Below, piece by piece: positions 26,540-35,596 of a DNA stretch of 64,000 nt; position 1 is the stretch's first letter; the number at the start of each line of letters is the position of its first letter. The notes beneath the pieces are model-generated. The model saw nothing but the letters and a program-made list of their open reading frames with translations, did no database searches and was not told where the DNA came from. The position numbers were made by a program, and so were the translations under genes. Source of the stretch: Chitinispirillaceae bacterium (GTDB lineage Bacteria; Fibrobacterota; Chitinivibrionia; Chitinivibrionales; Chitinispirillaceae); the NCBI GenBank assembly GCA_016929595.1, contig JAFGIN010000054.1, forward strand, positions 16,071 to 80,070. Reading direction: 5' to 3'.

Positions 26540-26751
26540 GTTTTTTTTTCTGTTGTAACTTCCTTTTTATCTTTTAAAAAGAAGATCACCGGAATGAGCA
26601 CACAATATACACCAACGATAAGCAACGGCGCAAGTGTTTTCGAAACAGGATTATCAGCAGGTCCCTGAGCAAGACAAACATATCCTATAACAAGTACTAA
26701 CAGACTGATTCCAAAGATCTTAAGTTGTGCTGATGAAAAGATGTTTTTCAT
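26530..26751 (-). CDS. Small two-helix membrane protein, DUF3098-like
   Basis: 73 residues with TAAGGA five bases before the ATG. Two membrane helices are separated by a short loop: LKIFGISLLVLVIGYVCLA and TLAPLLIVGVYCVLIPVIFF, followed by a charged tail. The loop plus the TLAP-LLIVGYC-LIP phrase resembles DUF3098 proteins of Bacteroidota and relatives, whose function is unknown. The reading frame ends inside tRNA-Val: the last codons ACG GGC GTT TAG are tRNA sequence, so mRNA and tRNA are transcribed together and RNase P cleavage would remove the stop codon from the mRNA. Confidence 0.75.
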   Translation of the reverse strand: MKNIFSSAQLKIFGISLLVLVIGYVCLAQGPADNPVSKTLAPLLIVGVYCVLIPVIFFLKDKKEVTTEKKTGV

Positions 26752-26802
26752 ATTGTTCCTTAAAGTGGTAATAAATTACATTATTTAAAAATCATAGTCA
26801 AG

Positions 26803-27417
26803 TTAAATTTCTAATTTTGATACAATTTCTTCTCTTTTTTCTCTGTTATCTGTATCTATCAGAGTTTTAATACGTTCACGGGATACTCTCATTGCCTCGT
26901 TTAGCAAGTCTGCAAGATTCTGCATCTCATCCCCTTTACGTAATTTTATCTCTTTTGTGTAATCACCTTCAATCATGCTGTTACATGCCTTCTCAAACCG
27001 GTAGATCGGCCCGGCTACTTTATGCGAAAAGAAAATCGTCAGAAGCACGATCTGAACAATGACCAGCAGCAACCCCCCACCGACAACCAGCAGCAGTGCA
27101 GATAGAAGATTCTTCTGATAATCTTTGCTGTCAGAAAAAGTTCTTATATACTCAGTAATTCCCTCAATAACAGCTTTGTATTGCTCGGGAGCCGGTTCCC
27201 TTGAATCCTGCAACTGCGTTACAATCTGTGAATCCAGATTTTGCTTTAAAGTACGAATAGTACTTTGAATAATTGTCTGAGACGCCAGATAAAGAATTCC
27301 AAGCATAAAAGTGAGCATTATGAACATTGGAATCAAAAATGTAAGCATATAGCGACCCTGGAACTTTTTATCGATAAAGAAATGTTTTCTTACAAGACCA
27401 GTTCCCTTTTTTGCCAT
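26803..27417 (-). CDS. HAMP-domain membrane protein without an output domain
   Basis: 204 residues from ATG 27417, where AAGGAG lies seven bases upstream and overlaps the end of the preceding gene. There are two membrane helices (residues about 25-48 and 105-130) flanking an extracytoplasmic helical region, then a HAMP segment beginning KVAGPIYRFEKAC with EGDYTKEIKLRKGDEMQNLADLLNEA. No kinase, cyclase or chemoreceptor module follows; the protein stops after a short coiled coil. Such short HAMP proteins may pass a signal to a partner. It directly follows the HD phosphodiesterase gene and is probably co-transcribed with it. Confidence 0.8.
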   Translation of the reverse strand: MAKKGTGLVRKHFFIDKKFQGRYMLTFLIPMFIMLTFMLGILYLASQTIIQSTIRTLKQNLDSQIVTQLQDSREPAPEQYKAVIEGITEYIRTFSDSKDYQKNLLSALLLVVGGGLLLVIVQIVLLTIFFSHKVAGPIYRFEKACNSMIEGDYTKEIKLRKGDEMQNLADLLNEAMRVSRERIKTLIDTDNREKREEIVSKLEI

Positions 27418-27419
27418 CA

Positions 27420-29738
27420 CTAAGCTCCTTTATCCTTTGATGGATACTCGATTCTGGAGTGAAATATTCCCTGAAGGACAGGCATGAACCCTTCAACAAT
27501 ATCATCAAGGTCTCTCAATGTCAAATCACTCTGATCCAGTTGAGCAGAGATAAATTTATCCCGGATAATCTTCTTAACAAGATCTCTTAACAGTTTTGGT
27601 GAACTTGTTCCCAGACTCCGTGATGCAGCTTCAACCGAATCAGCAAGCATTATTATTGCAGCCTCTTTTGTCTGCGGCAAAGGACCCGGATATTTAAAAT
27701 CCTGCTCCTGCACCTGTTTATGAGGATCCAGTTCCCGCGCTTTCTCATAAAAAAATGAAACCGTACTTGTACCATGATGCTGTAGAATCATGTCCTGAAT
27801 TACCTTGGGAACCCTGTGTTTCCGCGCAAGCTCGACACCATCTTTTACATGCGAACAGATAATAAGAGCACTCATTGACGGAGCCAGCTTATTGTGCCGA
27901 TTCTTATCAATCGCGAGACAGTTCTCAACAAAATAATCCGATTTTTCAATTTTACCAATATCATGATAGTACGAAGCAACACGCGCAAGAAGTGGATTGG
28001 CACCAATTTTCTGAGCGGCTGATTCAGCTAAATTTCCAACCAGAACACTGTGATTATATGTACCTGCAGCCTCTATTGATAATCGTTTCAGAATCGGATG
28101 ATTCATGTCTGATAACTCAACAAGCGTCATATCCGTCGTGATATCAAAGAGATGCTCAAAAACAGGTGTAAATGTCATCGCCAGAAAAACCGAAATAATT
28201 ACACTGATAAGAGAAATACCAAAGTTCTGAAACATCGCCGATGGATACATTTTGAACCCTGTTATATGCCACAGGGTAATTACAATAATGCAAATCAAGA
28301 CCACAGGAGGAATTATCTGAAAAAAATGCCACCTGTACCGAATGTTTCTTCCAAGAAATCCTGCAAGCGTTCCACCTAACAAAGAATAAATAAAAAAGAA
28401 TTGATTAAATCCCATCACCACAGCAAAGAACATACTTATGTAAAGAGTCAGTATCAAACTTAACTGGAGATTGAACAGTATCGAAGCCAGAAGTGAACCA
28501 ACTGCAATCGGAATCAGATACTCAGGAATAACCGTTGTTATCTCCTGTAAACCATCAATCAGACGCGGTGAAATCAATAGACCCAGACGGATCAGTGCTA
28601 ATTGCAGAATAAAAAGCAGTGCAAATGCTGTTGTGTGTTTGGGGTTCTGACAAACTGATTTTTCGAAACGTACAATATACACTGCTACAAAAATCAGAGG
28701 AAGCAATACAATGAGCAACCTTCCGATGTTACCAAACATAACCTTCCGGTTTTCCCTTACATTTTCCATTCTATCCATCGCCAGCCTCAACGACCGCAAT
28801 TTCTGGATAATCTCCGGAGTTACTTCCTGATGTTTTCTAACGATCTCGGTCTCGTTGATAACTTTTCCGCTGATCTCCAGCACACCCTGAGCCGCCTGCT
28901 GTTTTCGCTGAGCAGTTACCGCACCATTAACGGTCACATTGGGCCTCAGAGATATAAATAGAAGTTCATAAATAGTATTAAGCGCAGCATCATCAAGGCG
29001 GCGTTCCGATCTGAGCCCTTTGACAGCCTGTTCAAGTGCGATTTCCTTGACAGGAAGTTCAGAAATGGCTATTGCACTCTCCATACTGTCCTTACGCAAC
29101 GTAACATACGGTTTATCGTAAAGCAGGTATTGTTCAAATGAGGTATTATAGAGTGAACGCAACTCAGATAATCGTTCCACAGAAGTAACAAGAAGTGTGG
29201 CAGACAACCCCTTGTCCAGTATATCACCAGCAAGAAGTTTGGCATCATCAATCAGGTATGGACGTTTCACCAACTCTGTAATCGAGTTTTCACTCAACTC
29301 CCGTGAAAGTTGACTTTTTAGCTCTACTTTCATCGTATCAGTACTGTTTTTTTCGATAAGTTTTTCAAACTTAACTCTCAAAGTTGAAAACTTTTCCAGT
29401 ACATTTTTACGAATCCCCCGATTGTAGTCGGCTACAAGAAATACCTTTTCAGCAGCTTTTTTTCGCTCACGTTCCAGTTCATCATATGAACGGACTATAT
29501 CGAATGTAAATGGTGCAATAATTGTTTCATTCGCAGCTTCCCCAAGTTTTGGAAGATTAAATGACTCCACTGTAACAGTATAGGGAAACAGTAAAACAAT
29601 TCCCGCAATTGTCCCTATTAAAACCAAAAGCTGGGCGGTAAGAATTGAGGATATCTTTATGCGATGCTTCTTTCCTATCTGAAGCACTCTAATACTCTTT
29701 GTATCCTTTGAACTACCCGCTGAATTTTTTTTACCCAT
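27420..29738 (-). CDS. pgpH: Membrane HD-domain phosphodiesterase, PgpH/YqfF family
   Basis: 772 residues from ATG 29738 (the frame extends five codons to a TTG). One N-terminal helix precedes an extracytoplasmic 7TMR-HDED domain of about 270 residues, then seven membrane helices (residues about 340-520), then an HD domain with NHSVLVGNLAE, YYHDIGKI, RHNK and ILQHHG plus FKYPGPLPQTKEAAIIMLADSVEAA. In Listeria and relatives this architecture hydrolyses cyclic di-AMP, and the metal-binding residues are intact here. The gene start of the HAMP protein overlaps its stop (TAGTGATGG), implying coupling. The nucleotide specificity is inferred from the family. Confidence 0.9.
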   Translation of the reverse strand: MGKKNSAGSSKDTKSIRVLQIGKKHRIKISSILTAQLLVLIGTIAGIVLLFPYTVTVESFNLPKLGEAANETIIAPFTFDIVRSYDELERERKKAAEKVFLVADYNRGIRKNVLEKFSTLRVKFEKLIEKNSTDTMKVELKSQLSRELSENSITELVKRPYLIDDAKLLAGDILDKGLSATLLVTSVERLSELRSLYNTSFEQYLLYDKPYVTLRKDSMESAIAISELPVKEIALEQAVKGLRSERRLDDAALNTIYELLFISLRPNVTVNGAVTAQRKQQAAQGVLEISGKVINETEIVRKHQEVTPEIIQKLRSLRLAMDRMENVRENRKVMFGNIGRLLIVLLPLIFVAVYIVRFEKSVCQNPKHTTAFALLFILQLALIRLGLLISPRLIDGLQEITTVIPEYLIPIAVGSLLASILFNLQLSLILTLYISMFFAVVMGFNQFFFIYSLLGGTLAGFLGRNIRYRWHFFQIIPPVVLICIIVITLWHITGFKMYPSAMFQNFGISLISVIISVFLAMTFTPVFEHLFDITTDMTLVELSDMNHPILKRLSIEAAGTYNHSVLVGNLAESAAQKIGANPLLARVASYYHDIGKIEKSDYFVENCLAIDKNRHNKLAPSMSALIICSHVKDGVELARKHRVPKVIQDMILQHHGTSTVSFFYEKARELDPHKQVQEQDFKYPGPLPQTKEAAIIMLADSVEAASRSLGTSSPKLLRDLVKKIIRDKFISAQLDQSDLTLRDLDDIVEGFMPVLQGIFHSRIEYPSKDKGA

Positions 29739-29972
29739 AAATTGGAAAACCAATCACACTCTTTTCTTCAGACCTTTTTTCTTCTTACTTTATCCATCTT
29801 GATTTCATAATCAAAAAATACTACAACAATTATTCATCTTTCAGGGAAAACAACCAGAACTATATAAATATATATATTCAGTATGAAGAATAAAGCATAA
29901 TGTCAAAACACACGCATTTTTTTGATTTCTCACTATTGGCGATACTCAAAAAAACTTAAAACAGTTTAAAAA

Positions 29973-30830
29973 CTATCTGGGGATTCGCAGAACCTGCCCT
30001 GGAAACAGAATATCCTGAGGATTGATGGAAACGTCTGTTTTTTTATTTTTCTGGAATTTTTCATAATTTTTATCTATAAGCTCCTTGTTCGCAAGGTATA
30101 ACTTTCGCCATTTATACGGGTCTCCATACACCTGATCATATCCGGCAATTTTGAAAAGTGACTCACTGGTACTACTATCGGTACTGACAATCCAGATATC
30201 TGCCAGATCCGAAGGTTTTCCAGAATCAACAGCCGAAACCATAGCAGGTTCTTCCACAGCATCCAAAGTTCCGATGCCCGAAGAATCTGCAGATGAAATC
30301 TCCCGCTGTAACCTGGTGTAAGCCTCTGAAATTTTCAGGTACAAATCTTCAATAACCTGGATTTTTTTTGCCACAGTTCTTAGACGGATAAACCTGGTAG
30401 TCGCCTTCAGCCTGCCTGCATAACTATAAAGCGAATCAATAGTCCTGATATTATCAGAAATGTCGACAACGCCTGCAAATAAAAAATTTTCCAGATAAAA
30501 AGCAATGCTGTCGAGGCTACTATTTACTGAGTCATACCCGTGTTTATCAGTGTTGAGTAACCTGTACCTTTCATTTAATGCATCTGTAAGTTTTCCTGTG
30601 CAGGCCTGAAGATCCTGTTTTAAATTTCCTATTTTAGCCTGTTCAAGGGCAATCTGCTCTCTGGCTGCCATTTCACGCTGCTGTATAGTATCTAAAGCAA
30701 AACCACGAGCGGATTTTTTAATATCCTCAGCATTGATTAAAAAACTCAGCAGAATAACTATACCGCAGCAAAAAAGCAGGTAGTTATAATTTTCAAAAAT
30801 GGAACTAAACTTATTGGGTGATCTCAGCAT
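29973..30830 (-). CDS. Membrane-anchored LysM-domain protein
   Basis: 285 residues from ATG 30830, chosen because a longer frame would run far into the upstream lipoprotein gene; the chosen start still overlaps that gene by 20 bases. There is one membrane helix near residue 20, then a long helical region (EMAAREQIALEQAKIGNLKQ) and a C-terminal LysM-like domain: SESLFKIAGYDQVYGDPYKW, LYLANKELI, NPQDILFPGQVLRIP. LysM binds N-acetylglucosamine polymers, so it probably tethers the envelope to peptidoglycan. Coupled with the lipoprotein gene, which also has a coiled coil. Confidence 0.82.
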   Translation of the reverse strand: MLRSPNKFSSIFENYNYLLFCCGIVILLSFLINAEDIKKSARGFALDTIQQREMAAREQIALEQAKIGNLKQDLQACTGKLTDALNERYRLLNTDKHGYDSVNSSLDSIAFYLENFLFAGVVDISDNIRTIDSLYSYAGRLKATTRFIRLRTVAKKIQVIEDLYLKISEAYTRLQREISSADSSGIGTLDAVEEPAMVSAVDSGKPSDLADIWIVSTDSSTSESLFKIAGYDQVYGDPYKWRKLYLANKELIDKNYEKFQKNKKTDVSINPQDILFPGQVLRIPR

Positions 30831-31065
30831 TCCCCTGTTCGGTTTCCTGAAGTTCACTTTCCTTACCTTGAAGTTCGCTTTCAAGTAGCATTCTTTCCTG
30901 ACGGAGTTCATGGAGCTTCTTTTCTGCACTCTCAGCAGCAGCTCTGGCCTGTTCCAGTTTACCCATCTCTTCGTTGCTGGGTTTTGGAGAACAACCTACA
31001 AGCACACTGGAAATGAATATGGTACAGATAAGAAAAACGCGAGAATATTTGAAAAATCTCGTCAT
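30811..31065 (-). CDS. Small coiled-coil lipoprotein
   Basis: 84 residues with a strong AGGAGG five to six bases ahead of the ATG. A lipoprotein signal peptide ends with the lipobox SVLVGC, giving a mature chain of about 58 residues. The mature chain is a charged heptad-like helix (LEQARAAAESAEKKLHELRQ and on), comparable in size to Lpp/OprI-type lipoproteins. It lacks the C-terminal Lys used for covalent peptidoglycan attachment. It overlaps the LysM protein gene, so a joint envelope-spacing role is a reasonable inference. Confidence 0.8.
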   Translation of the reverse strand: MTRFFKYSRVFLICTIFISSVLVGCSPKPSNEEMGKLEQARAAAESAEKKLHELRQERMLLESELQGKESELQETEQGNAEITQ

Positions 31066-31231
31066 TAAAAACCTCCTGTTTATTTTACTGGTTCCGTAAG
31101 TACATAGTCAAGTAATTTATTACGTTCCTTAAATATCCGTAAAAATAGTTTGCGGAAATAGTTATAATTGTTCTAATATAATAGTTTTTAAATACAAAGT
31201 GATTATAACGATGCTTTATCTCAACATTTAT

Positions 31232-33028
31232 TTAAGAATTATACTTTTCCTGCAGCTGAATTCCAAGTTCATCCAGCTGTTTTCTCGCAACCCGGTCGGG
31301 AGCGTTATCCATAAGTGAAATACCAGCAGTCGTCTTGGGAAACGGAATCGTATCCCTGATACTATCCAATTTCAGCATCACCATCACAAGGCGATCAAGT
31401 CCGAAAGCGATCCCGCCATGTGGGGGCGCTCCAAAAGAAAGTGCTTTTAAAAGAAAACCGAATTTTTCTTCAGCTTCCAACTCTGAGATCCCAAGTAACT
31501 CAAATACCCTCTTCTGTACCAGACTATCATGTATCCTGATACTCCCCCCCCCTAACTCAAAACCATTCAATACAAGGTCATACGCCCGCGCACGAGTTTT
31601 AAAATATTCATCGGAAAGAAACAGATCCAGTTCATCAAGCCGGGGTGAGGTAAATGGATGATGAACAGAAACATACCGCTGTTCCTCCTCGCTAAATTCA
31701 AACATGGGAAAATCTGTAACCCACAAAAACTTAAACTCATCCTTATTGATAAGATTTCGAACTGATGCCAGCTCCAACCGAAGCTGCCCAAGAGAAGTAA
31801 AACACACCTTCTCGTCTGCTGCAACCATGAAAATCATATCTCCAGATTTTGTCTCTGTAAGTTCAAGCAACCTGGCAATCTCTTCATGTGACAAAAATTT
31901 TTGAATCGGACCTTCAACACCAGTGTCATTCACTCGCAGCCAGACCAGACCCCCGGCTCCAGATTTTGCCACTAACGAAGTAAAGTTATCAATCTGTTTT
32001 CTGGTACAGCTCGCAAAGTCCGCAACAGCGATCGCTCCTATTTTTCCATTGGCTTCAATTGTAGATTTAAAAACTTTAAATTCTGAATTCTGAAATACTG
32101 ATGTTACATCTTTTATGGTAAGACCAAATCTGATATCTGGCTTATCTGACCCGTACGTGTGAAATGCCTCATGATAACTCATTTTTGGAAACGGAGTGCT
32201 AAGCGAAATTCCCAGACAATTTTTGAAAAGCTCTACCATCATACCTTCAAATACCCGATAGATATCCTCTTCTGTGATAAATGAAAGTTCGGTATCGATC
32301 TGAGTGAATTCCAGTTGTCTGTCAGCTCTCAGATCTTCATCTCTGAAACATCGCGCGATCTGAAAGTATCGATCAAAACCTGCAACCATTAAAATCTGTT
32401 TATACGTTTGAGGTGACTGTGGCAATGCATAAAATCTTCCTTTATTCATGCGACTGGGAACCAGAAAATCACGTGCTCCTTCCGGAGTACTTTTCATCAG
32501 TATCGGGGTTTCAATTTCTAAAAAATTATTAGTCCATAAGTATTTACGTACTTCAGCAGTCACTTTATGCCTGAAAATGATATTATTCTGTAAAACAGGC
32601 CGCCTTAAATCAAGATACCGGTAAATAAATCGAAGTTCCTCAGACTCTGATGCATCCGGGTCGTTTATATGAAGTGGCGGTGTTGCAGCCGAATTGAGAA
32701 TTGAAAGTGCACTTGCTGTAATTTCAATCTGACCTGTAGGCATTTTGGGGTTAAACATTGATTCGGGGCGCAAAATAACTGTTCCTGTTATCGAAACAAC
32801 AAACTCATGGCGAAGTCCAGCCGCTTTTTCAGCAAGTTCCTGAGAAATAGCCGGGTTAAAAACAATCTGAGTTATACCAAAACGATCCCTGAGATCTATA
32901 AAAATTATCCCGCCATGGTTTCTCCAGTTATGTACCCATCCGTTGAGTACCACTTCCTTACCAGCATCCGCATGAGTTAATTCACCGCAGGTAACTGTAC
33001 GCTGTAAAAAATGGTTCTGTTGCATCAT
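31232..33028 (-). CDS. aspS: Aspartyl-tRNA synthetase
   Basis: 598 residues, the bacterial length including the GAD insertion. The OB-fold anticodon domain (VVLNGWVHNWRNHGGIIFIDLRDR) is followed by class II motif 1 around FLEIETPILMKSTPEGARDFL, motif 2 FRDEDLRADRQLEFTQID, the GAD domain around residues 300-400, and motif 3 GIAFGLDRLVMVM. It charges tRNA-Asp (or also tRNA-Asn in nondiscriminating forms, which cannot be decided here). Two ATG codons are adjacent and either may start. The tRNA-Asp gene is only 5 kb away, with no sign of linkage. Confidence 0.97.
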   Translation of the reverse strand: MMQQNHFLQRTVTCGELTHADAGKEVVLNGWVHNWRNHGGIIFIDLRDRFGITQIVFNPAISQELAEKAAGLRHEFVVSITGTVILRPESMFNPKMPTGQIEITASALSILNSAATPPLHINDPDASESEELRFIYRYLDLRRPVLQNNIIFRHKVTAEVRKYLWTNNFLEIETPILMKSTPEGARDFLVPSRMNKGRFYALPQSPQTYKQILMVAGFDRYFQIARCFRDEDLRADRQLEFTQIDTELSFITEEDIYRVFEGMMVELFKNCLGISLSTPFPKMSYHEAFHTYGSDKPDIRFGLTIKDVTSVFQNSEFKVFKSTIEANGKIGAIAVADFASCTRKQIDNFTSLVAKSGAGGLVWLRVNDTGVEGPIQKFLSHEEIARLLELTETKSGDMIFMVAADEKVCFTSLGQLRLELASVRNLINKDEFKFLWVTDFPMFEFSEEEQRYVSVHHPFTSPRLDELDLFLSDEYFKTRARAYDLVLNGFELGGGSIRIHDSLVQKRVFELLGISELEAEEKFGFLLKALSFGAPPHGGIAFGLDRLVMVMLKLDSIRDTIPFPKTTAGISLMDNAPDRVARKQLDELGIQLQEKYNS

Positions 33029-33262
33029 CTACCCTGTTTTAAAATTGGAAACCGTCCTGATTGCAGAAAATAACATGTGCCCACTGATCTTAAAAGTACC
33101 TGATGAACGGATATATTTCAAAAGACAGAAACGGAGAATTTACACATAAAAGTGGGTTTCTCTGGCGGATAATTACAGTAAAGGGAAAATAAAACTCTTT
33201 TTTTGCAGTTTGAAAAGTACTATTTTGCATTATTACATCTTGTCTGGAAGGTCTCTTATCTC

Positions 33263-35023
33263 ATGAATACGCCTTTGACTGATCCTTCAGGAAAAACACC
33301 CAGCGACTTGAGTTTGTTATCCAGAGAGCACATGCTCCAGTCCGCAGACCGCATCGGGCACTGCAGAGTTATTGAGCTTATTGCTGCCGGAGGTATGGCA
33401 AACGTTTATAAAGTCTGGCATGAGCAACTTGAAGTAGTGCGCGCAATTAAGATCCTCAAGCCAGGGTATACTGAAGAGTCGAAGGGCCGCCTGGAGATGG
33501 AAGCTAAAATCTCCGCAAATCTCCGCCACCCCAACATAGTTGATATTTACTACATGGGATACTGGAACACAATACCCTATATCGAAATGGAATTTGTCGA
33601 TGGGCCATCACTTAAAGACCTCCTCGAAAGCAACACCATACTCAGTATCCCATTGGCAATATCAGTCGCACATATGCTCTGCATCGCACTTAGATTTGCA
33701 TACAATCAAGACATGACCCTCTATGGGAAAGTCTATGATCGACTGATTCACCGTGACCTTAAACCAGCCAATATCCTGATTAGCACCAAAGGTATTGTTA
33801 AACTTGCTGATTTTGGTATCGCACGGCCCAGTGAAGTAAGCATTCATACTGTTGGTTCCAAAATTATGGGGACCTTCGCATACCTCAGTCCCGAACAGCT
33901 AAGCGGCGAAAAACTTGATCAGCGATCCGATATTTATGCTCTTGGTGCAGTCCTCTATGAAATGATCTCCGGTGTAAAAACGTTTCCACAGAAACTGCTG
34001 GTGGATCTGGTGCAAAAAAAATCAAAAGGGTATTATAAACCGATCGGAAGCATGGGACTGACAATACCACACTCGCTTGCAAGTATCATAGAAAAATGTC
34101 TCCAGACGGATAAAACTAAACGTTATTCAGACATTGCCGATCTTGATGACGCTCTGATGGCTGTCTTCAAACGTCAAACACATCGGGATTGTGAGGATAT
34201 ATTAGCATCGTTCCAATCAGAACCGAATCTTTCCGAAGCCCCAAGGTCCACCCCAAAACCCCCAAACTCAAAACCGTTAATAGCTGTAGCGTCCAGCTTA
34301 CTCATTTTAATAGTGGCCCTGATCTTTTTTATAAGTATACAAAGTAAAGACACATCAAAGAAATTCAAAAAAGAGATCGCTCACGATGGAACATTTACAC
34401 TTTCGCTTCCGGATACTCAAAAAGCTATTCAGACAAAAAAAATCGATAGTACAACCCGACCCGAAAAACCCTCGCGAGCTCACCTTCAGGTTGAAAATCG
34501 TCAATCAAGCCGAACTGAAGTTAACTCGTCAGTATTTCAGAAAGGCCTTGATGCCTTTAAAGCAGATAACTATCCCGATGCAGTATCCTATTTAAGTCAG
34601 GCCTCTTTAAAAGAGAGTGACCCAAAGAAAGTTGCTACCGCGAAAACACTTCTCCTTGAGTCTCTGCTTCAAACAAAGGACTATAATCGGGCATCAGAGA
34701 TTGCAGAAAAGGAAGTTATCGAATCAGCCCACTTTTATTTACTAAAGGGAGAATTGTACTACCAGCAGAGGAAAACGGCTGATGCAATCAGTGCAATTAG
34801 TAAAGCTCTAACATTAGAACCTGTTGAAGAAGTCCATCTTTCGCGTCTTCATTTATTAAAAGCCAGAACCAGTGAACAGGCATATAAAAATAAACCAAAT
34901 TCAGTTAATTTGAAACGTATGTCTGATGACTGGAAGACCTATATCAATTGTTGTTGTCAGAACAATTCCCAATCCAGAACGTGTCTGGAAGCGCAGGAAG
35001 TGATCTCCCGTTTCTCATTCTGA
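33263..35023 (+). CDS. Membrane Ser/Thr protein kinase with extracytoplasmic TPR region
   Basis: 586 residues from ATG 33263 (GGAAGG eleven bases upstream; the frame reaches back to TTG 33203). Residues 30-300 are a PknB-type kinase: glycine loop IAAGGMANVYK, Lys63 in AIKIL, IHRDLKPANIL with catalytic Asp165, LADFGIA and the SPEQ anchor. One membrane helix (about 335-355) follows, then a low-complexity linker and TPR-like repeats (FQKGLDAFKADNYPDAVSYL, GELYYQQRKTADAISAISKAL). All catalytic residues are present, so it should autophosphorylate and act on unknown substrates. Its neighbours downstream are a sigma-54 regulator and a ferritin-like protein. Confidence 0.92.
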   Translation: MNTPLTDPSGKTPSDLSLLSREHMLQSADRIGHCRVIELIAAGGMANVYKVWHEQLEVVRAIKILKPGYTEESKGRLEMEAKISANLRHPNIVDIYYMGYWNTIPYIEMEFVDGPSLKDLLESNTILSIPLAISVAHMLCIALRFAYNQDMTLYGKVYDRLIHRDLKPANILISTKGIVKLADFGIARPSEVSIHTVGSKIMGTFAYLSPEQLSGEKLDQRSDIYALGAVLYEMISGVKTFPQKLLVDLVQKKSKGYYKPIGSMGLTIPHSLASIIEKCLQTDKTKRYSDIADLDDALMAVFKRQTHRDCEDILASFQSEPNLSEAPRSTPKPPNSKPLIAVASSLLILIVALIFFISIQSKDTSKKFKKEIAHDGTFTLSLPDTQKAIQTKKIDSTTRPEKPSRAHLQVENRQSSRTEVNSSVFQKGLDAFKADNYPDAVSYLSQASLKESDPKKVATAKTLLLESLLQTKDYNRASEIAEKEVIESAHFYLLKGELYYQQRKTADAISAISKALTLEPVEEVHLSRLHLLKARTSEQAYKNKPNSVNLKRMSDDWKTYINCCCQNNSQSRTCLEAQEVISRFSF

Positions 35024-35596
35024 GAAAACTTAAAATTAATAAAAAACATTTGAACTTCATAATTTTTTAGCTTATTTTAAGTGCTGTACCTGGCGGCCAT
35101 TTTGATTAAAAATGAGAGCTGGTATTACTCCCTGATTTTATGAAACATGTCACTGCATTTGCGACTCTTGTATTCATGAGTTTTTTTTCAAAATTCCCTT
35201 TTTCGTGAGTAACGGGGAGTAGATGTTTTCTCAGAAGACAGAATAATTTCTGGATACAGTTAAAAAGATTCAATCGCAGTAGAGATTATTTTTTGGTAAT
35301 CACAATCTATCAATGTTTTTAACAGCACTGTACAGAAATGACCTTAAGATATCTTTTCACATGCATTTACCTTTTGGTTACCGTTTAGTTTATTACGGGA
35401 GCAGAGAACAATGCACAAATCCTTTAAATGTTACTATTCCGGCGATTGTATTCAAGTTTTTTCTGGAGTCACTGTCGCAAAAAACTCGCATTCAATGCGA
35501 TTCCGATCTCAATTATCATTTTTTCGTACATTTTCATTCAGAGTTTAATTGATAACCCCCCATCTTCATTTCATTTTAACTTCTGCGGAGAAAATC
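35024..35596. other. 573-base intergenic region before the sigma-54 regulator
   Basis: AT-rich with no supported gene. Short frames (35313-35552 and 35428-35625) have no ribosome site or family resemblance. I see no tRNA, strong inverted repeat or clear -24/-12 promoter here. Confidence 0.5.
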
